64,000 bases of DNA from Streptomyces spiralis. GTDB taxonomy: Bacteria; Actinomycetota; Actinomycetes; Streptomycetales; Streptomycetaceae. Made by a program: the position numbers and the translations under genes. Positions 37,473 to 45,094 of the stretch are shown piece by piece; positions within the stretch are counted from its first letter, which is position 1, and each line of letters starts with the position of its first letter. Below the pieces are notes generated by a model, which saw nothing but the letters and a program-made list of their open reading frames with translations, ran no database searches and was not told where the DNA came from. The DNA lies in NCBI RefSeq assembly GCF_014654675.1, contig NZ_BNBC01000001.1:212129-276128 (forward strand). The letters are read 5' to 3'.

Positions 37473-37550
37473 AGTTGACACATTGTTATGGCTCGACGAG
37501 GGGCTGCGCTGCGGCCCCTCGCCGAGCCGGGTCCGACGGGACCCATCAGG

Positions 37551-38609
37551 TCACGGGGTGGTCTTGACCTTGATGCCGCCGTCGACGATCTTCTGCTTCG
37601 CCGCGTCCAGCTTGGCCTTGATGTCGTCGATGAAGCCACCGCTGGTGGCCAGCGAGACGCCGTCCTTGGCGAGCGAGTAGGAGTTGACGCCCGTCAGCGG
37701 CTTGCCGTCGTGGACGGACTTGATGAAGTCGTAGACACCGACGTCGACGTTCTTGACCATCGAGGTCAGGATCGAGTCCTTGTACTTGGCCAGGCCCGGG
37801 ATGTTGTACTGGTCGGAGTCCACACCGATGGCCCAGGTGCCCTTGGCGCCGCTGACCGCCTCGATCGCGCCGTTGCCAGAGGAGCCGGCCGCCGAGTAGA
37901 TGACGTCGGCACCCTTGTCGAGCATGCCCTGCGCGGCCTCCTTGCCCTTGTCGGGGCTGGCGAAGCCGGAGGTGTCCGAGCCGTGGCTCAGGTACTGCGT
38001 CTCGACCTTGATCTTCGGGTTGGTGTCGTGGACACCCTGGACGTAACCCGCCTCGAACTTCTTGATCAGCGGGACGTCGACACCGCCGATGAAGCCGACG
38101 TGGTCCTTCTTGGTCTTCAGCGCGGCGGCGACACCGGCCAGGTAGGAGCCCTGTTCCTCGGTGAAGGTGATGCTGTCGACGTTGTTGACGTCCACCACCG
38201 AGTCGACGATGCCGAAGCTGGTCTTCGGGAACTTGGCGGCGACCTTCTTCATCGAGTCGGAGTAGGCGTAGCCGACGCCGATGATCGGGTTGTAGCCGGC
38301 CTGGGCCAGGTCCGACAGGCGCTGCTCGCGGTCGGCCTCGGTGTCCGAGGTCTTGGCGGTGAGCTCCTTGATCTCGCCGCCGAACTCGCTCTTGGCCTTG
38401 TCGGCACCACGCGCGGCGGAGTCGTTGAAGGAGCGGTCACCACGGCCGCCGACGTCGAAGGCGAGGCCGATCTTGACGCCCTTGCCATCGCTGGAGGAGG
38501 ACGACGACTTGTCGTTGTTCTCGGAGGAGGTGCTGCCACAGGCTGTGGCAGACAGTGCGAGAGCTGCGGTGGCGGCACACGCAGCGGAAAGCTTGGCTAC
38601 CCGGCGCAC
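37551..38609 (-). CDS. BMP/PnrA-family nucleoside-binding lipoprotein
   Basis: A 352-residue solute-binding lipoprotein. Signal MRRVAKLSAACAATAALALSATAC with the lipidated Cys, a Ser-rich linker, then the BMP domain: KIGLAFDVGGRGDRSFNDSAARGADKAKSEFGGEIKEL, NPIIGVGYAYSDSM, VGFIGGVDVPLIKKFEAGYVQGV and VIYSAAGSSGNGAIEAV. The family binds purine and pyrimidine nucleosides. It is the periphery component of the importer encoded downstream. AAGGAGCCTTCC precedes the start. A degenerate copy of the regulon palindrome lies ~105 bases upstream of it. Confidence 0.92.
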   Translation of the reverse strand: MRRVAKLSAACAATAALALSATACGSTSSENNDKSSSSSSDGKGVKIGLAFDVGGRGDRSFNDSAARGADKAKSEFGGEIKELTAKTSDTEADREQRLSDLAQAGYNPIIGVGYAYSDSMKKVAAKFPKTSFGIVDSVVDVNNVDSITFTEEQGSYLAGVAAALKTKKDHVGFIGGVDVPLIKKFEAGYVQGVHDTNPKIKVETQYLSHGSDTSGFASPDKGKEAAQGMLDKGADVIYSAAGSSGNGAIEAVSGAKGTWAIGVDSDQYNIPGLAKYKDSILTSMVKNVDVGVYDFIKSVHDGKPLTGVNSYSLAKDGVSLATSGGFIDDIKAKLDAAKQKIVDGGIKVKTTP

Positions 38610-38712
38610 GGGAAGGCTCCTTCACCTGACCTGAGCGCCATGTCGGCGCTTGATGTGAGCACCACTCCAGTGCTCGAACCGAGACGCCCCGACGGCGCCG
38701 GCTTCGGCATCG

Positions 38713-38724
38713 TAACGCGCGTAG
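38713..38724. promoter_or_regulatory. Degenerate operator (TAACGCGCGTAG) upstream of the BMP lipoprotein
   Basis: Ten of twelve positions match CTACGCGCGTAG. On the minus strand it is followed directly by a -10-like TTACGAT. The rest of the 312-base gap 38610-38921 holds only the leader of the BMP gene; I see no small gene there. Confidence 0.6.
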
Positions 38725-38921
38725 ATGTCAGAAAAAGACCTCTCGCGAAGCCGTTATCGATTCGAGGCAAACGGCACCTGAACTCAGGGTCTGGCGGTTG
38801 TACGGCGCGGATTTCGGGCCGTACGCGAGTGGCTTGTTACCGCCGTATTTCAGGTGCTGGAACGGCCCCGGTCAGGGGGCCGCCACTCAGCAGTCCACCG
38901 ATCCGGTCACCGGGCCGCCGC

Positions 38922-40244
38922 TCACCGGCCCGCCGCGTGGAGCAGGGCGGCCGCCGTGAACAGTTCCACGCCCACCCGGATCGCGGACTCGTCGGCGTCG
39001 AAGTCGCCCTGGTGCAGGTCGCGCAGGGTCCGCTCGCCCGGGGTGCGCACGCCGAGCCGGGCCATGGCGCCGGGCACGTGCTCCAGGTACCAGGAGAAGT
39101 CCTCGCCCCCCAGGCTCTGCTCGGTGCTCTCGACGGAGTCCTCGCCGCGCCGCGCCACCATGGCTTCGCGCAGCAGTTCGGTCGCTCCGGGTTCGTTGAC
39201 GACCGGCGGCACCCCGCGGACGTAGTTGATCTCCGACTTGGCCTTGTGCAGGTTGGCGACCTCGTCGATCGCGGCGACCACGATGTCGGGCGCGTGCCGC
39301 CAGGCGTTGATGTCCAGGCAGCGCACGGTCCCCGAGAGCTCGGCGTGCTGCGGGATGACGTTCGGGGCGTGCCCGGACTCGATCCGGCCCCAGGTCACCG
39401 CCAGCCCGGCGCGGGTGTCGACGCGGCGGCCGACGAGCGCGGGCACGTCGGTGACGACCCGGGCGACGGCGGTGACGAGGTCGGTGGTCAGATGCGGCCG
39501 GGCGCTGTGGCCGCCGGGGCCGTCCAGCGAGACCTCCAGCCGGTCGCAGGCGGAGGTGATGGCGCCCTGTCTGAGCCCGATCATCCCGGCGTCCACCCGG
39601 GGGTCGCAGTGCACGGCGACGATCCGCGCCACCCCGTCCAGCACGCCGGCCTTGATCGCCTCGGCCGCGCCGCCGGGCAGCACCTCCTCGGCGGGCTGGA
39701 AGACCAGCCGCACGGGCCGGGGCAGCAGCCCCTGCCGGTGCAGGTCGGCGAGGACGAGCCCGGTGCCGAGCACGACGGTGGTGTGCACGTCGTGGCCGCA
39801 GGCGTGGGCGCGGTCGGGCACGGTGGAGCGGTACGGGCATTCGCTCTTGGTGTCCGGGATGGGCAGCGCGTCGATGTCGGCGCGCAGCGCGAGGATGCCC
39901 TGCGCCGGGCCGCCCGGCCCGTCACCCACGGGGGCGCCTGCCGCGTCACCCGGCGCGTCGCCGACCAGGTCGTCCGGCTCCTCCCCGTAGCCGTCCATGT
40001 CTACGCCGACGTCCCTGCCGATGTCACAGACGAGCCCCGTCCCGCTGGGCAGCACGCGGGGCGCGAGCCCGGCCTTCTCCAGCCGCTCCTTGATCGCGGC
40101 GGTGGTGCGGAACTCCTGGTTGCCGAGCTCCGGGTGCATGTGCAGGTCGCGACGGAACGCGACGAGTTCGGCGAACAGCGCCTCCGGCAGGGTGCCGGGC
40201 AGGGCGGCTTCCGCGGGGAGATCGGCCTCGGACTCTGGGGACAT
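38922..40244 (-). CDS. M20-family amidohydrolase/peptidase
   Basis: A 440-residue M20D metallohydrolase (aminoacylase, hippurate or AbgB-like). FRRDLHMHPELGNQEFRT, ALRADIDALPIPD, HACGHDVHTTVVLGTG and VFQPAEEVLPGGA carry the metal ligands and catalytic Glu; GGEDFSWYLEHVPGAMARLG the last His/Glu region. Residues ~80-115 are a Gly/Asp/Pro-rich insert not usual in the family. ATG 40244 is used because GGGTGAAG stands in front; GTG 40256 is possible. It is the upstream neighbour of the BMP gene but has no copy of the palindrome, so its link to nucleosides is uncertain. Confidence 0.88.
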   Translation of the reverse strand: MSPESEADLPAEAALPGTLPEALFAELVAFRRDLHMHPELGNQEFRTTAAIKERLEKAGLAPRVLPSGTGLVCDIGRDVGVDMDGYGEEPDDLVGDAPGDAAGAPVGDGPGGPAQGILALRADIDALPIPDTKSECPYRSTVPDRAHACGHDVHTTVVLGTGLVLADLHRQGLLPRPVRLVFQPAEEVLPGGAAEAIKAGVLDGVARIVAVHCDPRVDAGMIGLRQGAITSACDRLEVSLDGPGGHSARPHLTTDLVTAVARVVTDVPALVGRRVDTRAGLAVTWGRIESGHAPNVIPQHAELSGTVRCLDINAWRHAPDIVVAAIDEVANLHKAKSEINYVRGVPPVVNEPGATELLREAMVARRGEDSVESTEQSLGGEDFSWYLEHVPGAMARLGVRTPGERTLRDLHQGDFDADESAIRVGVELFTAAALLHAAGR

Positions 40245-40664
40245 CAGTTGCTTCACCCTCTGAAGGGTATGCCGCCGGGCCGGTCAACTGACCCTCGATC
40301 AACAAAAGTTCAGCCCGTCAGGGGAAGAAAAACCGGCGGCCGGCGCATAGGTATCGGCTGGGATGGGTACACTCGTCCGCCTTGACCGGCCGAGTGGATC
40401 ACGGAATCCCCGGGAGAGCGGCACCGCCACATCCCTGGCACCCGTCCCACTGTGCTTTTCTCCAGGCATACCACGCTTCACGGGAAGCACGCCCGAATTG
40501 TTCACTTGGCGGACATCCCCCGGACGGCCGCCGAACGGCCCACCGCGCGCCCGCTGACCAGGCGGCCCTAGGGAGAACAGGGCCGAACCAGGCTCTCCTC
40601 CGGTCTGGACCGTCCGGGCGATACGACACATGTCACGGACCGTGACGCCCACCCGGCCAGTCAG
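40245..40664. other. Gene-free interval before the Rpn-like genes
   Basis: About 420 bases. The first ~100 are comparatively AT-rich (AACAAAAGTTC, GAAGAAAAACC) and are likely the promoter of the M20 gene. Frames present on both strands lack ribosome sites and recognisable sequence. It marks the border between the conserved block and the accessory stretch. Confidence 0.45.
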
Positions 40665-40919
40665 TCACTCCTCGGCGAACACCTCCGCAGCGTCCTTGGC
40701 ATGCACGGCCCTCCGCATCCACAGTTCGAGCCGTTCACGACTCCCGCAGAGGTTCACGCGCGACCGGACAAGGTTGGTGACCGGGATGCCGCGCCACCTG
40801 AGAACGGCGAAGACCAGTTGGCGATCAGCCTTGAGGTGCTGTTGCCTGTGCCAGAAGTCGAGAACCTCGTCATCGGTCGGCGTCCTCGCCCTTTTCACGT
40901 CGCTGGAATCCGCGCTCAC
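40665..40919 (-). CDS. Detached C-terminal module of the Rpn-like nuclease (84 aa)
   Basis: An 84-residue protein whose last ~46 residues (VLRWRGIPVTNLVRSRVNLCGSRERLELWMRRAVHAKDAAEVFAEE) repeat the C-terminus of the preceding gene (ILESRGIPMTDAVRERV...LETWAQRAVHVADAAELFSEE). The N-terminal part is charged (RTPTDDEVLDFWHRQQHLKADRQ). GTG 40919 overlaps the upstream stop (GTGA), so the two are made together. It may be a second subunit that supplies only the helical tail, or the remains of a tandem copy whose nuclease part was lost. Confidence 0.7.
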   Translation of the reverse strand: MSADSSDVKRARTPTDDEVLDFWHRQQHLKADRQLVFAVLRWRGIPVTNLVRSRVNLCGSRERLELWMRRAVHAKDAAEVFAEE

Positions 40920-41869
40920 TCCTCGGAGAACAACTCAGCCGCATCCGCCACGTGCACCGCCCGCTGCGCCCACGTCTCCAGCTGATCGAGGTCCGGGCAC
41001 GCGCCCACACGCTCACGGACAGCGTCCGTCATGGGGATGCCGCGCGACTCCAAAATGCGGTGGATCAGCTCGCGAAGTCTCTGACGCCCTGCCTCAAGCC
41101 CTACCTCAAGCCCTTCCTGACGCCCTTCCTCTCGCCCTTCCTGACGCCCTTCCTCTCGCCCTTCCTCTCGACCTTCCTCGCGCACCCGCTCGGCCACCTG
41201 GTGCCGGAAGAAGTACTGGGTCGCCGTCATCAGGTCCCTCCAGATCTGTTTCGCCTGAGGGTCGGTCAGGCATGAGTCGACGAACTGTACGAAGGCTGCG
41301 GCGCTGTCGGGGTCGAGCTCCTCCAGGCCGGCCACCAGGGACTCCAGTATGGCGGCGACCTGCGGGCCCCGCCCGTGTGTCATGGCCGAGAGCACCGCAA
41401 GGGGTGGGTCCTGCCTGGCCTGCCACTCGTCCGCGATCAACGGCACGTTGTCCGGGCCGAGCACGAGTGGTCGTACCGTCAGTGAGTACCAGCCCGGGAA
41501 GCCGAGCTGGATGGGGCGCGACGCCCACCGTGCCGTGGCGCTGCTCTGGGTGATGACGATCAGTACCGGCTCGCAGCGGTACTTCTCGTACAGGAACGAC
41601 AGGTAGTAGGGCCAACTGCCCCGCTTGCGTTCGTCCACCTTGCCCTGGGACTCGACCACGAGCAGATACGTCCCCTCGTCCGTCTCCGCCCGCAGCAGCG
41701 TGTCCACGCGGCGCTCGACCGGCTCGATCTCCGTGAGGTCCACGTTCAGCGCGGCGATCTCCCGGGGCTTGGGAAACGGCACGTTCAGCACGCGCTGTAA
41801 CGCCTTGGTCAGCAGCTCGGGTTCCTTCTGAAAGATGCGGTGCAGCGCCTCGTGCGACGAGCCGACCAT
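40916..41869 (-). CDS. Rpn/PD-(D/E)XK nuclease-family protein (transposase-related)
   Basis: A 317-residue protein of the Rpn (recombination-promoting nuclease, PDDEXK_2) kind common in Streptomyces. The core is RRVDTLLRAETDEGTYLLVVESQGKVDERKRGSWPYYLSFLYEKY, with the D...E-x-Q/K catalytic pattern. Residues ~220-255 are charged tandem units (REEGREEGREEGRQEG), a hypervariable coiled hinge, followed by a helical tail (RELIHRILESRGIPMTDAV). A strong AAGGAGAGCTG precedes the ATG. It is translationally coupled to the small gene that copies its tail. Confidence 0.82.
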   Translation of the reverse strand: MVGSSHEALHRIFQKEPELLTKALQRVLNVPFPKPREIAALNVDLTEIEPVERRVDTLLRAETDEGTYLLVVESQGKVDERKRGSWPYYLSFLYEKYRCEPVLIVITQSSATARWASRPIQLGFPGWYSLTVRPLVLGPDNVPLIADEWQARQDPPLAVLSAMTHGRGPQVAAILESLVAGLEELDPDSAAAFVQFVDSCLTDPQAKQIWRDLMTATQYFFRHQVAERVREEGREEGREEGRQEGREEGRQEGLEVGLEAGRQRLRELIHRILESRGIPMTDAVRERVGACPDLDQLETWAQRAVHVADAAELFSEE

Positions 41870-41902
41870 CAGCTCTCCTTTCCGTACGACGTGATCAACG
41901 AG

Positions 41903-42325
41903 CTACGCCGCGACAAGTTCGCACCACACGTACTTCCCCTGATCTCCGAAGCGGGCCGACGGGCGCCAGCCCCAGTAGTCCGCGCAGGCCGTCACCAAGC
42001 CGAGGCCCCTCCCCTCCTCCTCCGCCTCGCCGACCTGCTCCAGCGGTCGTGGCGGGTCCGGCGGGGCCGGGTCCGTATCCCACGCTCCGATCCACACCAC
42101 CCCCTCCGGGGCACGGCGGACCCTGAGAGCGGCCGGCCCCTTCGTGTGGCGTACGGCATTGGAGACCAGCTCCGTCGCCAGCAGCTCCGCGGTGTCCACC
42201 AGGCCGATCAGTCCATGCATGGTGAGGATCAGGCGCAGGGTGCGGCGGCAGACCGTGACCGCTCTGAGGTCGTTGGGGATGTAGAGGGTGTAGTCCCAGG
42301 ACTCGATCGACTCGCTTCCGGGCAT
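41903..42325 (-). CDS. RsbW-like ATP-binding protein (HATPase)
   Basis: A 140-residue GHKL ATPase like the anti-sigma kinases and the small regulators of bald/whi loci. The N box is ELLATELVSNAVRHT, the G1 region AWDTDPAPPDPP, and the G2 box GRGLGLVTACADYWGW. There is no transmembrane part. It is divergent from the HTH gene and DUF397 gene beside it; such trios (HATPase, Scr1-type HTH, DUF397) recur around WhiJ and AbaA in Streptomyces and influence development. GGAG lies 11 bases before the ATG. Confidence 0.85.
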   Translation of the reverse strand: MPGSESIESWDYTLYIPNDLRAVTVCRRTLRLILTMHGLIGLVDTAELLATELVSNAVRHTKGPAALRVRRAPEGVVWIGAWDTDPAPPDPPRPLEQVGEAEEEGRGLGLVTACADYWGWRPSARFGDQGKYVWCELVAA

Positions 42326-42530
42326 GCGGCATCAACTCCGGTCGGTGAAGGGGGTTTCCGCGCGCGGTGGCCTTGCCGCAGCCGTCATGGCACGACGGGG
42401 CGCGGTGCGCTTCCGCTGCGTGTGCGTTGCGTCACCGACGGTAGGGCTAATTGTTTAAATCTCGCAAGCCGATCGCGTATCGTGACACCCGAACGGGGCG
42501 TGCTCACAAGCGCGTTGAGAGGATCGACGG

Positions 42531-43370
42531 ATGGCACTGAGGAGCGAGCCGACAGCACGTCAGTTGCGGCTGGCGACCGAGCTGCGCAGGCTCCGCGACG
42601 CGGCCGGCCTCACCGCCCGGGAGGCAGCGACCCTCCTGGGGGTCACTGCTCCAGTCGTCAGCCAGATCGAGTCCGGCATCGCGGGGGTGAGCGAGAAGCG
42701 ATTGCGCCGCCTCGCGTCCCACTACGCCTGTACGGACGGGGAGTTCATCGACGCCTTGGCGGTAATGGCCGCCGACCGAACACGTGGATGGTGGGAGGAG
42801 TACCGGGGTCTGCTGCCTACGTCTTTCCTGGACCTGTCCGAACTGGAGCACCACGCCCGGTTTCTGCGCCACGTGGCCATCCTGTACGTACCGGGCCTGC
42901 TCCAGACAGAGGACTACACCCGTGCAGTGTTCTCCGACAGGATCACCGAACTCACCGAAGACGAGATCGACCTGCGCGTCCGTCACCGAATGCGGCGCCA
43001 GCAGGAGATCGCCGTCCCGTACGAGGCAGTTGTCCACGAGGCGGCGCTACGCATCAGGGTTGGTGACCGTGCCACCTCAAGCGCCCAGCTCGGCCGCCTC
43101 CTCGAACTCTCCGAATCGGGTCACGTCACCCTGCGCGTCATCCCTTTTGACCTGGACGGCTTCGGGCTGGCCACGAGCACGATGACTTACGTGAGCGGTC
43201 CCGTGCCCAAGTTGGACACAGTGGTGCGCGATGCTCCCCATGGCACCGTCTTCATCGATGCCGAAGCTCAACTCAGCGCTTTCCGAAGGCTCTTCCGTAA
43301 GGTGGAGGCCGTGTCGCTCGAGCCCGAGCGCTCGCGCGACTTCATTCACAGATTGTCGAAAGAGCTGTGA
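42531..43370 (+). CDS. XRE-family HTH regulator with DUF5753 (WhiJ/Scr1-like)
   Basis: A 279-residue regulator. The HTH is near the N-terminus (LATELRRLRDAAGLTAREAATLLGVTAPVVSQIESGIAGVSEKRLRRLASHYAC). The DUF5753 domain follows (WWEEYRGLLPTSFLDLSELEHHARFLRHVAILYVPGLLQTEDYTRAVF ... EAALRIRVG ... GHVTLRVIPFD). A GAGAGGA ribosome site precedes the ATG. The partner DUF397 protein is encoded directly behind it. In WhiJ-type systems the two interact, and the DUF397 partner relieves repression. An AT-rich patch (AATTGTTTAAATC, 42449-42461) upstream is a probable promoter. Confidence 0.9.
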   Translation: MALRSEPTARQLRLATELRRLRDAAGLTAREAATLLGVTAPVVSQIESGIAGVSEKRLRRLASHYACTDGEFIDALAVMAADRTRGWWEEYRGLLPTSFLDLSELEHHARFLRHVAILYVPGLLQTEDYTRAVFSDRITELTEDEIDLRVRHRMRRQQEIAVPYEAVVHEAALRIRVGDRATSSAQLGRLLELSESGHVTLRVIPFDLDGFGLATSTMTYVSGPVPKLDTVVRDAPHGTVFIDAEAQLSAFRRLFRKVEAVSLEPERSRDFIHRLSKEL

Positions 43371-43378
43371 GGTACCCG

Positions 43379-43579
43379 ATGACCACCCCCGACAACTGGC
43401 GTAAGTCCTCTTACTCCGGCCCCGGAGACGGCAACGAGTGCGTTGAGATCGCCAATTCCCCCACCCACGTCGCCATCCGCGACACGAAGGCCCCCACCAG
43501 GGCCACCCTCACCTTCCCCTCCACAGCCTTCGCCCCCTTCATCGACGCCCTGAAAGTGGAAGAGGCGCCGCGCGTCTAG
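43379..43579 (+). CDS. DUF397 protein (partner of the WhiJ-like regulator)
   Basis: A 66-residue DUF397 protein: MTTPDNWRKSSYSGPGDGNECVEIANSPTHVAIRDTKAPT...LTFPSTAFAPFIDAL. WRKSSYSG, CVE and VAIRDTK are the family's fixed points. ATG 43379 follows GAGG by seven bases; GTG 43367, overlapping the regulator's stop, would add four residues. It is in an operon with the HTH gene. Its last four bases overlap the end of the leftward chimeric gene, so the rearrangement that made the chimera stopped exactly at this gene. Confidence 0.88.
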   Translation: MTTPDNWRKSSYSGPGDGNECVEIANSPTHVAIRDTKAPTRATLTFPSTAFAPFIDALKVEEAPRV

Positions 43580-44136
43580 ACCAGTCCCACCGCCGCCAGG
43601 CGGTGCACGTCCCGTGCCGTCCCCGTGACCCCGGACAGGAACCCCTGCGCTCGCGGGGACGCCGTCTCCGTCAGCCAGGCGGGGTCGATGTCGCAGACCG
43701 CCACCTTCACCCCGTGCCCGCCAGGGCGAGCGGGAGGGTGTGCACGACCATCGACGGGAAGCTGAGGATCGTACGGCCGATGGGGCCGCGGCCCGTGCTC
43801 GGCGACCGCGGCGGCGAGCGTGGGGCCGGAGACGTAGGCCGTGGCCAGCCAGGGGTGCGGGCCGTCGGTGTCGCTGTCGATGACCGGGGCCGTGTACAGG
43901 CCCTGCACCCGCTCGGCGGCGCGCACCTCCTGCGCGAACCGCCGCCGGAACTCGGGGTCCTCGGCGAACTCGGGCCGGATCACCTTGATGGCGACGGGGC
44001 GTCCGCCCGGCGTGTGGAAGAAGTAGACCTTGCCCATGCCGCCGGCGCCGAGCCGGGCGGCCAGGCGGTATCTGGCGATCTGCCGCGGGTCGTCCTCCGC
44101 CAACGGCTGGAAGGCTCCCTCGCCCGTGCCGTTCAC
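43576..44136 (-). pseudogene. Chimeric remnant: Ser/Thr kinase N-terminus fused to the 3' end of a glycosyltransferase gene
   Basis: The first ~115 codons are the N-lobe of a Pkn2-type kinase (IARYRLAARLGAGGMGKVYFFHTPGGRPVAIKVIRPEF). Everything after WLATAYVSGPTLAAAVAEHG is missing: no HRDL or DFG loop, no membrane span. At 43792 the sequence switches to a 212-base copy of the end of the glycosyltransferase gene at 53 kb. The copy is first read in a wrong frame, then a one-base deletion near 43710 returns it to the right frame, giving VAVCDIDPAWLTETASPRAQG and an early stop. A catalytically active kinase is excluded; whether the ~186-residue fusion is made is unknown. GTG 44136 follows GGGGGA. 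Confidence 0.85.
43581..43792. repeat. 212-bp direct repeat, left copy
   Basis: Aligned base by base it matches 53027-53239 except for three substitutions and one missing C in a C-run. Both copies are in the same orientation, 9.45 kb apart. This copy lacks the last seven codons of the glycosyltransferase gene. Confidence 0.93.
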
Positions 44137-44471
44137 CGATCCCCCGTCTCGTCTAACTTCTCTGCGGCGCACGGATCGTAACGTGGTGCGTCCCGCCGGT
44201 CCGTCACACGGCCCGTCATACAGGCGCGGTGACTGAGCTGCGTCGACGAGCACACGGTCAGGAACCAGTGCAGGCAGTGCGGGGAACGGTGCGTGTGGTG
44301 CGGGGTACGGGTGCCGGTGGCCCGCCTGATGGGCACCGTTGCGGTCCTGGCCGCGTGCGCGGTGATGACGTCGGTGGGAGCGCTGGCACTGAGGTGAGGC
44401 GCGGGGGTGAACTACCGCGCGAACGCGTCGTCGCGGCTTGCACAACCACCGCATACGCCACCGAGCCGCCG
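44137..44471. other. Interval with a possible small Cys-rich membrane peptide
   Basis: No gene of normal size. On the plus strand the frame 44233-44397 is open and reads a CRQCGERCVWCG cluster followed by a hydrophobic span (MGTVAVLAACAVMTSVGALAL) and a stop. It looks like a zinc-ribbon membrane peptide, but the only in-frame starts are GTG 44293, GTG 44311 and ATG 44329, which lose all or most of the Cys cluster. It may be a decayed gene. Confidence 0.3.
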
Positions 44472-45026
44472 CTAGGACGGCCCCCCGCCGTGCTCCTGGT
44501 CGGGCGGGGCGGAAGGGCTTCGGGTCGGGCGCGAAGTCCGGGCCTTGCGATAGCCGATGAAGGTGGCGATCGCCATCGCCACGGTGGCGAAGACCGCGCT
44601 GGTGAACCAGCCGATGGGAGCGGGCCTGAGGTGTCCCGCCAGCCAGAAGAACACCGTCGCGGCCAGCCAGGTCACCGGCCAGAGTGCGACGACGAGTCCG
44701 GTCGGCCATCGGCGTCCTGGCGGGGGTGCGGTAACCGCCCAGTCCGCGGGTTCTTCGGGAACGTTCCGTGGCAGGCGTTTGCGTGCGACCACGCTGCACA
44801 GGCCGAACACGATCCCCATCGCCAGGCCCCAGAGCACGACGCCGACGGTAACGGTGGAGAGGGCAAGTCCGGCCAGGCCACCGAAGTAGACCGCGGCGAT
44901 GAGGCCGGTGAGCACCGGATACCGGGCTGCGAGCACCTTGATGCGGGGCTGCGGTGTGGCGGGAAGGGAGCCGCCGGCGGCCGGGAATGACCGTTTGTGA
45001 AGAATCAACTGTGCCGCTCCTTCCAT
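44472..45026 (-). CDS. Four-span membrane protein next to the RHS gene (possible immunity protein)
   Basis: A 184-residue protein with four spans (VLTGLIAAVYFGGLAGLAL; VTVGVVLWGLAMGIVFGLCSVVA; GLVVALWPVTWLAATVFFWLAGHL; IGWFTSAVFATVAMAIATFIG) and hydrophilic ends. No family is recognised. It lies 68 bases downstream of the RHS-repeat gene on the same strand, the usual place of an immunity gene. A membrane location would suit protection against a membrane-acting C-terminal domain; this is inference. GGAAGGAG lies inside the first codons and points to TTG 45008 as a possible real start. Confidence 0.65.
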   Translation of the reverse strand: MEGAAQLILHKRSFPAAGGSLPATPQPRIKVLAARYPVLTGLIAAVYFGGLAGLALSTVTVGVVLWGLAMGIVFGLCSVVARKRLPRNVPEEPADWAVTAPPPGRRWPTGLVVALWPVTWLAATVFFWLAGHLRPAPIGWFTSAVFATVAMAIATFIGYRKARTSRPTRSPSAPPDQEHGGGPS

Positions 45027-45040
45027 CGTTACCTTGGGAA

Positions 45041-45081
45041 CCCGGCTTCCGGGCGGGCGTAGTTCCCGCCCGGAAGCCGGG
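45041..45081. terminator. Perfect 17-bp hairpin behind the RHS gene
   Basis: CCCGGCTTCCGGGCGGG pairs exactly with its complement around a seven-base loop, 14 bases after the RHS stop and 15 before the downstream membrane-protein gene. If it terminates well, the two genes are not simply one operon. Confidence 0.88.
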
Positions 45082-45094
45082 TGCTCGTTCCGTA

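Noticed and set aside
37488..40385. A 965-codon plus-strand frame across the BMP and M20 genes
   Set aside because: It spans two unrelated genes and the gap between them, and its translation is low-complexity; both leftward genes have clear families.
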